A stretch of DNA of 46,589 nt from NCBI RefSeq assembly GCF_002160895.1, contig NZ_NFLL01000022.1:1-46589 (forward strand). Reading direction: 5' to 3'. Below are positions 16,825 to 25,064 of the stretch, in pieces; position 1 is the first letter of the stretch; every line of letters starts with the position of its first letter. Below the pieces are notes generated by a model that had not been told where the DNA came from, did no database searches, and saw only the letters and a program-made list of their open reading frames with translations. Made by a program: the position numbers and the translations under genes. Source of the DNA: Faecalibacterium sp. An122. Its GTDB lineage: Bacteria > Bacillota > Clostridia > Oscillospirales > Ruminococcaceae.

Positions 16825-17198
16825 AAACCCGCCACAAGGTTTTTCAGCTTGATGGCCTCCTGGGCGGGCAGCCGCTGGAAAAACTCCAGGGGCTTGCCGG
16901 TGACCCGGGCCGCCATGTAGATGGCGTAGGGCAGGGACATTTCGGCGATGGGGTCCACGCCGTCGGTCTTTTTGACCATCTTGCCCACCTTGCACAGGTC
17001 GGCGGCCGAGATGTTCTCCAGGCCGCTGAGGTCCACCTCGGTGTAGGTCTCCCCCTCGAAGGAATAGGGCTTCTTGAAGCGGAGGACCAGGTCCTCCTGG
17101 TCCTCTGTGTCGTGGGCAGCTGCGGGGGTGATCTCGAAATTCTGGGGATTCTGGGCCGCAGCGTCCAGGACATTGGGGTCAGAAATGTGTGCGTTCAT
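16797..17198 (-). CDS. Tail assembly chaperone, short form (gpE/gpG-like)
   Basis: A 133-residue protein: LVLRFKKPYSFEGETYTEVDLSGLENISAADLCKVGK and LPYAIYMAARVTGKPLEFFQRLPAQEAIKLKNLVAGFL are typical of tail assembly chaperones (Phage_TAC_7/gp41 type). It lies between tube and tape measure genes, the conserved place for frameshifted chaperones. The ATG overlaps the tube stop as TGATG. A slippery site near its 3' end allows a longer product. Confidence 0.85.
   Translation of the reverse strand: MNAHISDPNVLDAAAQNPQNFEITPAAAHDTEDQEDLVLRFKKPYSFEGETYTEVDLSGLENISAADLCKVGKMVKKTDGVDPIAEMSLPYAIYMAARVTGKPLEFFQRLPAQEAIKLKNLVAGFLYGGDGEE
16824..16830 (-). other. Programmed -1 frameshift slippery heptamer GGGTTTT
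   Basis: Read leftward, G GGT TTT fits the X XXY YYZ rule exactly, with GGT and TTT in the zero frame of the chaperone gene (codon start 16829). After slipping, tRNA-Gly and tRNA-Phe can re-pair on GGG and TTT, and the next codon starts at 16824 in the extension frame. Confidence 0.7.
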
Positions 17199-17722
17199 CA
17201 GGTCATCTCCCTCACTTTCTGCAGGATGTCAACGCCGTTGATCTTGAAAATGCCGTTGAGCTTGTCCAGCTCCACCAGCTCTTTGTCGTTCACCTCAATC
17301 TTGATGTAGGTGATGTTCAGGGTGACGCTGGAACTCATGGCGGTAGCCGCCTTGACGGTGCCGGATTTCAGGGTGGCGCACTTGCCCCGCACCACCACCC
17401 GCATGGAGCGGAACACGGTGTCTCCCTCGTCGCTCAGGGTCTGCTGGGCGCCCCGCAGGGTCAGCTTGACCGCTTTGGTGGTGTCCATCAGGCTGACCGG
17501 TTCCTCGTCCAGCACCCGGAAGGGAATCTCCATCTGCATATTGGAGAAGTGGCCGGGGGCCGGGTCGTCCAGCTCTCCCAGGATGCCGGCGCCGCTGAGG
17601 GTCTCGGTCAGGGCCTCGAAGTCGGGCAGGGTGCATTCATCACCCACGCCGAAAAACCGGCCCCCCCAGTCGTCGTTGTAGAGGTTATAGCTGTGGATTT
17701 TGCTGGGGATGTTGGTGTTCAC
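17198..17722 (-). CDS. Major tail tube protein (FII-like)
   Basis: A 174-residue protein. The N-terminal PSKIHSYNLYNDDWGGRFFGVGDECTLPDFE and the following GAGILGELDDPAPGHFSNMQMEIPFRVLD match the P2 FII tube family, and the central beta region ending MSSSVTLNITYIKIEVNDKELVELDKLNGIFKING is diagnostic. GTG start with GGAGGTGATGC upstream, overlapping the sheath stop. It forms the inner tube through which DNA is ejected. Confidence 0.92.
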   Translation of the reverse strand: MNTNIPSKIHSYNLYNDDWGGRFFGVGDECTLPDFEALTETLSGAGILGELDDPAPGHFSNMQMEIPFRVLDEEPVSLMDTTKAVKLTLRGAQQTLSDEGDTVFRSMRVVVRGKCATLKSGTVKAATAMSSSVTLNITYIKIEVNDKELVELDKLNGIFKINGVDILQKVREMT

Positions 17723-18828
17723 GCTGCATCACCTCCAGTGAGCGCTGCCTCCAGGGCGTCGGTGTCGTATTCGTTGATGTTCTCGATGTACTCCGCCGGG
17801 ACATAGGGCGCCAGGAAGGTGTGGGTGGTCAGGTGGCCGTTCAGCAGGTCGGTGACCGGGTTTTCCTCCGAACGGAACTCGCACCGGTACCCCGCCACAT
17901 AGTCCTTGGCCACATAGCCGTTCCCCTTGATGTTCTGGCTGTCCACAATGGATCGGATCAGGCGGGTGTTGGCGGGGTTGTCCACCTTCTGGAAATAGGT
18001 CAGGATGAAGTTGTTGGCGTCCCAGTTGAAGAACCGCCGCACCGCCAAAAACCGGTCCTTGGGGTCGGTGGTGGAGGGATAGGCGGCGGTGTTGTTGCCC
18101 CAGGCCTTCCAGCCGTTGGCATTGATGGCGGTGATGACACCGTTGGCGTTGAGCAGGTCATTGGCCTGCTGCTGGTCCAGCAGCACCTCGGTGCCGTCGT
18201 GGAGGACGGTGCCGGTGATCCGCAGGTCCTTGTTGGAGGGGCCGTCGTAGGGCACGTCTCCATGGCTGGCGTCCACATAGGCGGTAAGGGGTGCCAGCAT
18301 GGCCGAGAAGGCATAGATCTTGCTGCCCACCGCCACCATGGGCCAGAGGGCCGCTGCAAAGGCAGAGGCAACCCCCTGCTTTTCCTTGGCGGCCTTGACC
18401 TCGGTGTAGACGGCTGCGCCGCCGCTGGCCTTGTCGGTGGAGATGTCGATGTAGGTCTGGGCCCGGAACACTCCGCAGATGCCCTCGGTCTTGGCCTGGA
18501 GGGCGGCGGTGACCACCGGGTCCTGGCTCCAGCCGGGGGCCAGCAGGATGCCGGCGGTCAGGCCGAACTTGGGATAAATCCGGCGGACCATCTCGATGCC
18601 GGTTTCGGCGCCGGTCTCCACGTCCACGCCGCCCACGATGTCGGCATTGGTCACCCCGGCGGGGTTGAGGCTCTTGCTGGCGATCTTCACCGTCTCGGCC
18701 TCGGCGGCCTCATCCAGCAGGGTGATGGTCACCGAGCCGTCGGCGGCGGGCAAAGCCTCGCCGGGGGCGTACATCCGGTTCTGGTAGAGGATGGAGCGCT
18801 TTGCAATCAGCTGTTTCACGGCCCTCAC
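17719..18828 (-). CDS. Tail sheath protein (FI-like)
   Basis: A 369-residue contractile sheath protein. Characteristic stretches are GIEMVRRIYPKFGLTAGILLAPGWSQDPVV, the YTEVKAAKEKQG to APLTAYVDASHGDVPYDGPSNKDL segment, and WGNNTAAYPSTTDPKDRFLAVRRFFNWDANNF followed by VGYRCEFR-like C-terminal strands. It proves a myovirus-type tail. GTG start at 18828, or the GTG at 18819; the choice is uncertain. Confidence 0.92.
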   Translation of the reverse strand: MRAVKQLIAKRSILYQNRMYAPGEALPAADGSVTITLLDEAAEAETVKIASKSLNPAGVTNADIVGGVDVETGAETGIEMVRRIYPKFGLTAGILLAPGWSQDPVVTAALQAKTEGICGVFRAQTYIDISTDKASGGAAVYTEVKAAKEKQGVASAFAAALWPMVAVGSKIYAFSAMLAPLTAYVDASHGDVPYDGPSNKDLRITGTVLHDGTEVLLDQQQANDLLNANGVITAINANGWKAWGNNTAAYPSTTDPKDRFLAVRRFFNWDANNFILTYFQKVDNPANTRLIRSIVDSQNIKGNGYVAKDYVAGYRCEFRSEENPVTDLLNGHLTTHTFLAPYVPAEYIENINEYDTDALEAALTGGDAA

Positions 18829-18832
18829 CCCC

Positions 18833-19153
18833 TTACCCGATCTTCACCAGGACGTCGGGGTCCTCGCTCTCGGCGGGGGCCACCGCCCAGCCCGCCGGGG
18901 TGTTGCTGTCGGCGGTGGTGGTGAGGTTTTTGGCGGACTTGGCCCAGTAGAGGGCCTGGCCCACCGTCACGGCCCCGGTGGCCTTGGGAATCCGGTAGAC
19001 GCCGGTCACCTGCACCGGGCCGGCGGCGTCCCTTGCGATGGCGGCACCGGCCACGCCGATGCGGGTGGACAAATCCACCACGTCCCCAAAGGACAGATCT
19101 TCGGCGGCGGTGTAGTCGATCACATCGCCCACCTGAACAAAAATCGCTGCCAT
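18833..19153 (-). CDS. Capsid decoration/stabilising protein (DUF2190)
   Basis: A 106-residue beta-rich protein. VGDVIDYTAAEDLSFGDVVDLSTRIGVAGAAIARDAAGPVQVTGVYRIPKATGA, then VGQALYW, is the DUF2190 pattern found next to capsid genes; relatives are capsid decoration proteins. AAGGAGG precedes the ATG. It directly follows the major capsid gene in the transcript. Confidence 0.85.
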   Translation of the reverse strand: MAAIFVQVGDVIDYTAAEDLSFGDVVDLSTRIGVAGAAIARDAAGPVQVTGVYRIPKATGAVTVGQALYWAKSAKNLTTTADSNTPAGWAVAPAESEDPDVLVKIG

Positions 19154-19165
19154 AGCTGTACCTCC

Positions 19166-20674
19166 TTACTGCTTTGCGCCGGGGTTCTTGGCGATGCCCC
19201 GCCAGTCCACTACGCTGACGCCCCAGTCCATCCACAGGTCCCACACATAGCCCAGCCGGCCTGCGGGCTGGCTGCGGCGGATGGAGGGGGTTTTCATGCC
19301 GTTCAGGTAGTCCACCTGGATGGAGCGGCCGGTGGCGGGGTCGCCCGCCATGAACCAGGGCAGGGCCTCACCCTTGGCCAGGGTGTTGATGGTGCCCTCC
19401 TCCACCACCTGCAGGCGGTTGCGGTACTGATAGAGGGCGTTGGCGGTGTGGCTGCCGATGCCCTCCACGTCAATCTGGGGGCTCTCCAGGATCTGGGCCA
19501 TCTTGAAGCCGTAGCCCACCGGCACGATCACAAACCGGGGCTGCACCATGATGCTCTCCCCAAAGGGGTCGGTCTGTCTCAGCAGCTTGAGCATGATGGC
19601 CTGCATGGTGTCGATGGAGGGGGCGCCGCCGGTCTCCATCAGGTTGCCGTGGGCGTTGTCGAACAGGGCCGCGCCATCAAAGATGGCGGGGTTGGTCATG
19701 AGGATGGTATAAACCTGCTTGTTGATGGTGCGCTTGGCCGCCGCGGCGTACTTGCCGGGCATCTCGGTGATAAGGCCGATGTCGTCGTTGACGAATGCCT
19801 CCCGGGTCATGGAGAACTGGCGGCCATAGGTGGACAGCTTGCGCTGGGGCAGCAGCTCGGTTTTCAGGGTGTCGTGCTTCAGCTCGCCGCCCTCGGGGAC
19901 CTCCAGGAACTCCCCGGCGCCGCCCAGCAGGTACTCGTGGTCCTTGGAGGGCTTGAAGTCGTTCAGGGTGCCCTCGGTGGTCCAGACCTGGAAGGTGGTG
20001 GGGGCGGCCTGATACCGCTGGACGATGCTCTTGCGGATGGTGTTGTCCAGGATGGCGGGGAAAGCTGCGGTGGGGCTGAGGAACTGGCGCTGCAGCTGAT
20101 CCCACAGGTCGTCCCGGCTCATCCGCAGCAGCTCGGTGGTGGTGCCCGCACCCTCCCGGGCCAGGCACTCGATGGCCATATCCCGCAGGGACAGCCGCTG
20201 CATCTGGTAGGCCTCCTCGGTGGGGCTGCTCACGGCAAAGCCGCTGCGCATCAGCAGGGCATCCGAGGCCGCCTGGCGGAAGTCCTGCTGCTGGTCCTGG
20301 TCGCTGAAACGGGCCCCCACCGGGCCGTGGTGTTGAATCATAAAGTTCACGGCGGCAGCCCGGACGGTGTTCATGTCCGAGCCGTCCCGGAGGTAGGGGG
20401 CGGCGTCCATCCCCACCTGACGGCACAGGCTGGTGATGTCGGCCGTCCGCTGGCGCTCGGCGGCCAGGGCCTGCTGGATGGCGTCCGGCCCGGCGGGTTC
20501 TGCGCCCCGCTGGCCCTCCGCTGCGCCCTGGCTGCCCTGGCCGGCGGGCTCGGCGTCGATGATCTGCTGGCAGCGGTCGAACTCGGCCTGTTCCTCGGCG
20601 GTGAGGCCGCGGTTCTCGGTGCGGGCCTGGTTCACCAGGGCCTGCTGACGGGCAAGTGCTTCGGTTTTGTTCAT
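19166..20674 (-). CDS. Major capsid protein (Mu gpT-like)
   Basis: A 502-residue capsid protein. Residues 1-105 are charged and helical (TEALARQQALVNQARTENRG, Gln/Ala-rich linker), likely a scaffold-like delta domain removed by the protease. From about 200 the sequence resembles gpT-type major head subunits: FPAILDNTIRKSIVQRYQAAPTTFQ, GRQFSMTREAFVNDDIGLITEMP, KRTINKQVYTILMTNPAIFDGAALFDNAHGN. GAGGTGACAACAGC precedes the ATG. It lies directly after the protease gene. Confidence 0.88.
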   Translation of the reverse strand: MNKTEALARQQALVNQARTENRGLTAEEQAEFDRCQQIIDAEPAGQGSQGAAEGQRGAEPAGPDAIQQALAAERQRTADITSLCRQVGMDAAPYLRDGSDMNTVRAAAVNFMIQHHGPVGARFSDQDQQQDFRQAASDALLMRSGFAVSSPTEEAYQMQRLSLRDMAIECLAREGAGTTTELLRMSRDDLWDQLQRQFLSPTAAFPAILDNTIRKSIVQRYQAAPTTFQVWTTEGTLNDFKPSKDHEYLLGGAGEFLEVPEGGELKHDTLKTELLPQRKLSTYGRQFSMTREAFVNDDIGLITEMPGKYAAAAKRTINKQVYTILMTNPAIFDGAALFDNAHGNLMETGGAPSIDTMQAIMLKLLRQTDPFGESIMVQPRFVIVPVGYGFKMAQILESPQIDVEGIGSHTANALYQYRNRLQVVEEGTINTLAKGEALPWFMAGDPATGRSIQVDYLNGMKTPSIRRSQPAGRLGYVWDLWMDWGVSVVDWRGIAKNPGAKQ

Positions 20675-20681
20675 GCTGTTG

Positions 20682-21227
20682 TCACCTCATTTTGTTCTGG
20701 TTGATCTGGATCTGCCGCTCCCACAGGTCGAGAGGCAGGGCCTCCTCCCCTTCCGAGCGGCCCACCCCGACGGTGGGGTCCGCCGGGACGGATGCAATGG
20801 TGATCTCCACCGGCGTCCACTTGCGGGCGATGGAGCAGGGCCCGGTGAACCGGCCGTCGCCGGAGGTCTTGCCGGCCTCCACCACCTCCCACCGGTCCAC
20901 CCGGTAGCGGACCGAGGTGGTTTTCAGGGTGCCGGACCGGACTTTCTGGAAAATGACCTCAGACTCGGCGTCGGTGTCAAACTCCACCTCCGCCATGCCG
21001 CGGCCGTTTTCCACCCAGGCTTTGAGAATCCGGCCCACCACCTTGTCCGGGTCGTGGTTGAAAAGCAGGACGCCGATCTCGTTCAGGCGCTGCAGGTTCA
21101 CGGCGTCGCCGGCGTGGTCCAGGATTTCGGGGCCGAAATACCGGTCCACCGGCTCCTCGCTGGAAAAGCTGAGAATCCGCCGGCGGCCGGTGTCCTCCTC
21201 CCCTTCCCGGGCCAGGATCTGGCCCAT
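20682..21227 (-). CDS. Prohead protease (HK97/S78-like)
   Basis: About 181 residues. It contains the herpes-fold maturation protease pattern: ILSFSSEEPVDRYFGPEILDHAG, then LFNHDPDKVVGRILKAWV with the conserved NHD/xxxVG histidine, FDTDAESEVIFQKVRSGTLKTTSVRY with the catalytic serine region, and WTPVEITIASVPADPTVGVGR near the end. It cleaves scaffold and capsid delta domains. The start at 21227 is tentative because the ribosome site is weak; the frame is open further upstream, overlapping the portal gene. Confidence 0.85.
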   Translation of the reverse strand: MGQILAREGEEDTGRRRILSFSSEEPVDRYFGPEILDHAGDAVNLQRLNEIGVLLFNHDPDKVVGRILKAWVENGRGMAEVEFDTDAESEVIFQKVRSGTLKTTSVRYRVDRWEVVEAGKTSGDGRFTGPCSIARKWTPVEITIASVPADPTVGVGRSEGEEALPLDLWERQIQINQNKMR

Positions 21228-21240
21228 GGAACGGGTGCCG

Positions 21241-22743
21241 TCATTCTTCTTCGGGTTTGCCCTGGTCTGCGTCGGGGTCCAGGGCTGCTGCTTTGCTGCC
21301 AAACAGTACACCTCCCATGTCTACGCCGCGTTCCCGGCCATACGCCAGAACCGCGGCTGTCTCATCAATGGCCTGCCGCCAGTCTTTGCCCCCTTCGGCG
21401 CAGACGTCCTGATAGGTTTTCTGCCCGGACTGGAGGGCGGTCTGGACGGCCCCCGCCTCTTTGGCGGGGTCGATCCACTTTTTCGGGGCTTTCACCCAGG
21501 TGTGGGCCATGTATTTCTTCCTGTCCTCCCAGAATCCCGCCGGGGCGATCCGCCCCGCCAGGACACAGGAGATCACAAACTGCTCATAAATCTCCGACAT
21601 CATCCGCTGCAACAGCTCGATGTCGGCGGCGTAGGTATATTCATCCTCCACCGCGTTCTGCCGGGCGCTGGAATAGGTGGAACCCTTCATGTCCCGGGAG
21701 ACGGCCTCATAGCTGAGGCCCTGCCCCGCCCCCACCAGGGCCTGCTGGGTCCGCAGGAAAGAGGCGGCATCGGTGGCGGCGCTGCCGGGGTTGACGGCGT
21801 CCACGCTGTCCCCGGGGTTCAGCTCCATAATCATGCCGGGGGTCAGCTTTTTCCCGGCGTAGTCGATCCGGCCGTCCTCGACCTGGACCGCCGACCGGCC
21901 GAGGCCTCCCGAGGGCAATGCCTTGCGGATGAACACCGCCATGCAGGCGGCGATCCGCTCCTTGACCGACACGGCGTTGATGTACTCGTTGACGTCCCGG
22001 ATGCGGGTCAGGGTGTGGGTCAGGTCGGACATCTCCCGCAGCTGGCTGGGGCGGCGCTTGGACTTGAGGAAAAAGGCGTCTTTGGCGTCGATGTAGACCG
22101 ACTCCAGCTGCCGCCAGCCCTCAATGTCGTACTGCTGAATCCAGTAGCCCTGGGGCTGCCGCCAGCTGTTGTACTCCACGCCGCCCACCACCCGGTTGCC
22201 CTTGCGGCGGGGCTGGGTGCGGCTGGTATCCAGTTCGTCCACGTCGATGGCCTGGAGCTTGAAGGGCACCAGGCCCCCGGCGGTGTGGCGGAACAAAAAC
22301 AGAATGCCGCCGTCCACCTTTTTCCGTTCCTCGGCCATCCGCAGCAGTTCCGTGAAGGACTGCTCCCCGGTGACGTCACAGTTCCGCGCCTCGCACCACT
22401 GCCGCCAGAGCTCTTCCAGCTGCCGGTCCAGAGTGCTGTCCCCGGTGTTGGCCCGGAGGGTGTAGCCCCTGCCCACCACGTTCCGGTCGTAGGCCAGGAT
22501 CACCGACTGCAAAATATCGCTGTTGCGCTCCAGGTCCCGGGCTCGGGCCCGGATGATGTCCCGGCTGTAGCGGTCGGTGGTCTCGGCGCTCTCGTTGAGG
22601 GCCGCCCAGTGGCCGTTGATCCGGCCCTGGCCAGCGGCGTCATAGTGCCGCAGCACCTGATAGCTCTGGCGCCAGGCTTCCCGCTCATAGGCCCACCGGG
22701 GGGACACCGCTGCGATCAGGCCATCCAAAATGCCCACAGGCAT
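21241..22743 (-). CDS. Portal protein (lambda GpB family)
   Basis: A 500-residue portal protein. The N-terminus (LIAAVSPRWAYEREAWRQSY, GHWAALNESAETTDRYSRDIIRARARDLERNSDILQSVILAYDRNVVGRGY) is the signature of lambda-family portals, and AEERKKVDGGILFLFRHTAGG and the conserved LTPGMIMELNPGDSVDAVNPGS are also present. ATG at 22743 overlaps the upstream stop as TGATG, with GGGAGG. The portal forms the dodecameric DNA gate. Confidence 0.92.
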   Translation of the reverse strand: MPVGILDGLIAAVSPRWAYEREAWRQSYQVLRHYDAAGQGRINGHWAALNESAETTDRYSRDIIRARARDLERNSDILQSVILAYDRNVVGRGYTLRANTGDSTLDRQLEELWRQWCEARNCDVTGEQSFTELLRMAEERKKVDGGILFLFRHTAGGLVPFKLQAIDVDELDTSRTQPRRKGNRVVGGVEYNSWRQPQGYWIQQYDIEGWRQLESVYIDAKDAFFLKSKRRPSQLREMSDLTHTLTRIRDVNEYINAVSVKERIAACMAVFIRKALPSGGLGRSAVQVEDGRIDYAGKKLTPGMIMELNPGDSVDAVNPGSAATDAASFLRTQQALVGAGQGLSYEAVSRDMKGSTYSSARQNAVEDEYTYAADIELLQRMMSEIYEQFVISCVLAGRIAPAGFWEDRKKYMAHTWVKAPKKWIDPAKEAGAVQTALQSGQKTYQDVCAEGGKDWRQAIDETAAVLAYGRERGVDMGGVLFGSKAAALDPDADQGKPEEE

Positions 22744-22964
22744 CACCTCCCGTCAAAAAAGGCCACGCAGGTGTGGCTCAGCAGGGGGCCGCTCTGGTCG
22801 GTGTCCAGCTGGGCTTCCAGGTCCTCCCGCATAGATTTCAGCATCCCCAGGTCGGCCCGGGTCAAAGACCGGCTGCCGATCTTGTAGGACTGGCCGCCCA
22901 CCAGGATGGTCTCGATGGCCTTGTTGATCTGTTCCAGCCGCTGGCGCTTGTCGTTGTCCGCCAC
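22743..22964 (-). CDS. Head-tail joining protein (gpW/DUF6148-like)
   Basis: About 73 residues. The pattern RLEQINKAIETILVGGQSYKIGSRSLTRADLGMLKSMREDLEAQL is that of gpW-type head completion proteins, found between terminase and portal. GTG at 22964 is chosen because AGGAGG lies eight bases upstream; a GTG three codons earlier is too close to it. Confidence 0.75.
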   Translation of the reverse strand: MADNDKRQRLEQINKAIETILVGGQSYKIGSRSLTRADLGMLKSMREDLEAQLDTDQSGPLLSHTCVAFFDGR

Positions 22965-22979
22965 GGCGTTCACCTCCTG

Positions 22980-24812
22980 TCAAATCCAGTTTTCATGCTG
23001 CCCGATCCAGTCCTCCTCGGGGGTGGGCTGGGACGCGGGCCGGGGTTTGGGCGCTGCCGCCGGGGCCTGCAAAGCCAGGCTGCGGACGTTTTTCAGGTCG
23101 GCCGCGCAGGCGGCGTAGACCTCGCAGTCCAGGTAGTGGTTGTCGGCGTGGGTGGATTTCACCACCCACCGCTGCACCTGCCGGCTGCCTGACCGCTCGG
23201 TGATCTTGTGCTCGGAGGTCACCTGCTGGGCATAGTCCAGGTCACAGTCCTTGTGGACCATCCAGGAGCCGCTGCCATTGGGCCGGCGCATCCGGGCCGC
23301 GATCATATCCTTGTATTTGCCGGTGTCTATGATAATCAGCTGCATCCCGTTGGCCCGGCTGTCCGGCTTGTCCACCGTCGAGATCTTGTAATAACCTGGC
23401 AGCGGCTTGGAGGAGCCTTTGCCGGCGGCCACCCAGTCCAGATTCATCAGGCAAAACTCATAGACTGTGTCGGTCTGGTCGCCCGAATCCATCAGGGCCA
23501 GCTCCACCATCAGAGAGCCCCCCGACGGCAGCGGAAAGACGGTGCCCATCACCTGTTCCAGCTCCTCCCCCGAAAGGGCCTGGCCGTGGGCCACGTTCTG
23601 GCTGGTCATGTGGTCGCCCCAGGCCCGGATGGTCCAGTAGATGGAATTCTCCTGGACGTCGATGCCGCCGGTCAGGAGCTTGGTCCAGGGCGGCAGCTGC
23701 CAGGCCGGGGTCTCGGTCTGGCGCTCCAGCACCAGCTCGGCGCTGGTTTTCAGTTTGGTGTCCTCCCAGGGCTCGGCCAGCCAGCTGTTCACGAAGTTGT
23801 GGAGCATCTCGGGGTCGTCTTTGACCTTCAAAAACTCCCGGGCTACTTCCTCGAAGGTGGTAAAGGGCGAATACAGGGTATTCATCCAGAAGGCCACGCT
23901 GCGAGGGGTCTGGCTGTCCCTGCGGACAAACTGCCACCGGCCCGCCCGCAGCATGGCGGGCTTGTCCCGGTCGGTGAGGATGCAGCCGCATTCCTGGCAG
24001 ACGTACCGCGCCCGCCGGGCCCGCTGGATGAGGTCCGGCTCTTCCTCCTTGCCGGGCCATTTCAGCTGGGCAAACTTCAGCTCGATGAACGCCCCGCAGT
24101 GGGGGCAGGGCACGAAATAGTGTTTCTCAGCCTCGGCGGCCTCCTTGGCCCGCCAGATCAGCCCCGTTTTCAGGGTGGGGGTGGAGGCCATGAAAATTTT
24201 CCGGTTCAGCCGGTAGCTCTTGGTGCGCTCCACCGCCAGGGACACGGGGTCGGATTCCTTCTTGGTGGAGCCGGGGTACTTGTCCACCTCATCCAGGAAC
24301 AAATACCGGATGGGGGTGGAGGACAGGTCCGCCGGGGAGTTTGCGCCGGTGAGGTAGACGGTCATCCCGTCAAACCGCTGGGCCAGGTCCTCGCTCTCGT
24401 GGGCGCGGTACTTGGCCGCCAGCGCCGGGCAGCTCTTGAACATGGGCTCCAGCTTGGACTCCACCGTCCGCTTGGCCAGCTGATCGGAGGGATACACCAC
24501 CATAGTGGGGCCCGGGTCCTGGTCGATCAGACTGCCCAGGGCGTTCTCCATGGCCGAGGTGCCGCCCACCTGGGTGGGCTTCACAAAGACGATCTGTTCG
24601 GTGGTGTCGTCCGAAAAGGCGTCCATGATCTCCACCAGGTAAGGGGTCAGGGCGTTCCGCCAGGGGCCCGCCACCGCGTTGGTGTCGGGCAAAATCCGGT
24701 TGGCCTCGGCCCAGGCCGACACGGTTAGCCGCTTTTTGGGCCGCAGCACCTGGAGGGCCGGGGCCATCCACCGGGGGACGGCGTAGGGTTCCACCCTGCT
24801 CCGGCGCTTCAC
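22980..24812 (-). CDS. Terminase large subunit (GpA family)
   Basis: A 610-residue DNA packaging motor. Visible: N-terminal MAPALQVLRPKKRLTVSAWAEANR and GPWRNALTPYLVEIMDAFSDDTTEQIVFVKPTQVGGTSAMENALG (deviant Walker A VGGTSA), Walker B YLFLDEVDKYP, a Zn-ribbon pair CPHCGAF...CQECGCIL at about 230-280, and a C-terminal nuclease region with GGIDVQENSIYW and the final IDTGKYKD, DCEVYAACAA parts. GTG start at 24812. The family usually packages from cos sites. No classical small subunit is seen upstream. Confidence 0.93.
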   Translation of the reverse strand: MKRRSRVEPYAVPRWMAPALQVLRPKKRLTVSAWAEANRILPDTNAVAGPWRNALTPYLVEIMDAFSDDTTEQIVFVKPTQVGGTSAMENALGSLIDQDPGPTMVVYPSDQLAKRTVESKLEPMFKSCPALAAKYRAHESEDLAQRFDGMTVYLTGANSPADLSSTPIRYLFLDEVDKYPGSTKKESDPVSLAVERTKSYRLNRKIFMASTPTLKTGLIWRAKEAAEAEKHYFVPCPHCGAFIELKFAQLKWPGKEEEPDLIQRARRARYVCQECGCILTDRDKPAMLRAGRWQFVRRDSQTPRSVAFWMNTLYSPFTTFEEVAREFLKVKDDPEMLHNFVNSWLAEPWEDTKLKTSAELVLERQTETPAWQLPPWTKLLTGGIDVQENSIYWTIRAWGDHMTSQNVAHGQALSGEELEQVMGTVFPLPSGGSLMVELALMDSGDQTDTVYEFCLMNLDWVAAGKGSSKPLPGYYKISTVDKPDSRANGMQLIIIDTGKYKDMIAARMRRPNGSGSWMVHKDCDLDYAQQVTSEHKITERSGSRQVQRWVVKSTHADNHYLDCEVYAACAADLKNVRSLALQAPAAAPKPRPASQPTPEEDWIGQHENWI

Positions 24813-24904
24813 GGCGGGTCAGCGTCCTCCCTGTCCTGAATCCGGGCCGCCGCCACAAAGGCCTCGAACAGGCCGTCCAGCTCCTGCTGCAGGTCCTTTT
24901 TCAT
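24809..24904 (-). CDS. Possible 31-residue ORF before terminase
   Basis: A short frame beginning MKKDLQQELDGLFEAFVAAAR overlaps the terminase start as GTGA and follows GGAG at short spacing. It has helical composition and could be a vestige of a terminase small subunit or a coupling leader peptide. Coding status is uncertain. Confidence 0.35.
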   Translation of the reverse strand: MKKDLQQELDGLFEAFVAAARIQDREDADPP

Positions 24905-24973
24905 GCTCCGGGCCGCTGCCGGGGGACTCGCCCGCCTCCGGCTGCGGGGTGTTCTCTGGCCCGCATGGCAGCC

Positions 24974-25017
24974 AAAGAAAAAGCCGCCGGCAGGGATTGT
25001 TCCCCGCCTGCGGCTTT
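24974..25017 (-). terminator. Strong hairpin terminator just after the late promoter
   Basis: Two 16-base arms (24980-24995 and 25002-25017) pair at 14 of 16 positions around a 6-base loop and, read leftward, are followed by TTTTTCTTT. It lies between the late-activator gene and the terminase gene, right downstream of the predicted late promoter, so it may be an antitermination-controlled attenuator or simply the end of the early transcript. Confidence 0.75.
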
Positions 25018-25026
25018 CACAGGTAC

Positions 25027-25062
25027 ACTATACCATGCCCGGAATATGACATTCAATGACAT
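25027..25062 (-). promoter_or_regulatory. Putative late promoter with direct-repeat activator site
   Basis: Read leftward, TTGAAT and TATAGT (25032-25027) are 18 bp apart. The -35 is embedded in two copies of ATGTCAT ten bases apart (25062-25056 and 25052-25046), one helical turn, as expected for an activator site. The preceding gene encodes an ArpU/RinA-type regulator, a plausible ligand. Confidence 0.5.
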
Positions 25063-25064
25063 CT

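Noticed and set aside
15384-17309. Long rightward open frame opposite the tape measure gene
   Set aside because: Antisense shadow of GC-rich coding DNA; Gly/His/Val-rich product without motifs, while the leftward frame is the clear tape measure gene.
18791-22887. Other long rightward frames opposite capsid, protease and portal
   Set aside because: Same reason: periodic GC-rich shadows with no family features or ribosome sites.
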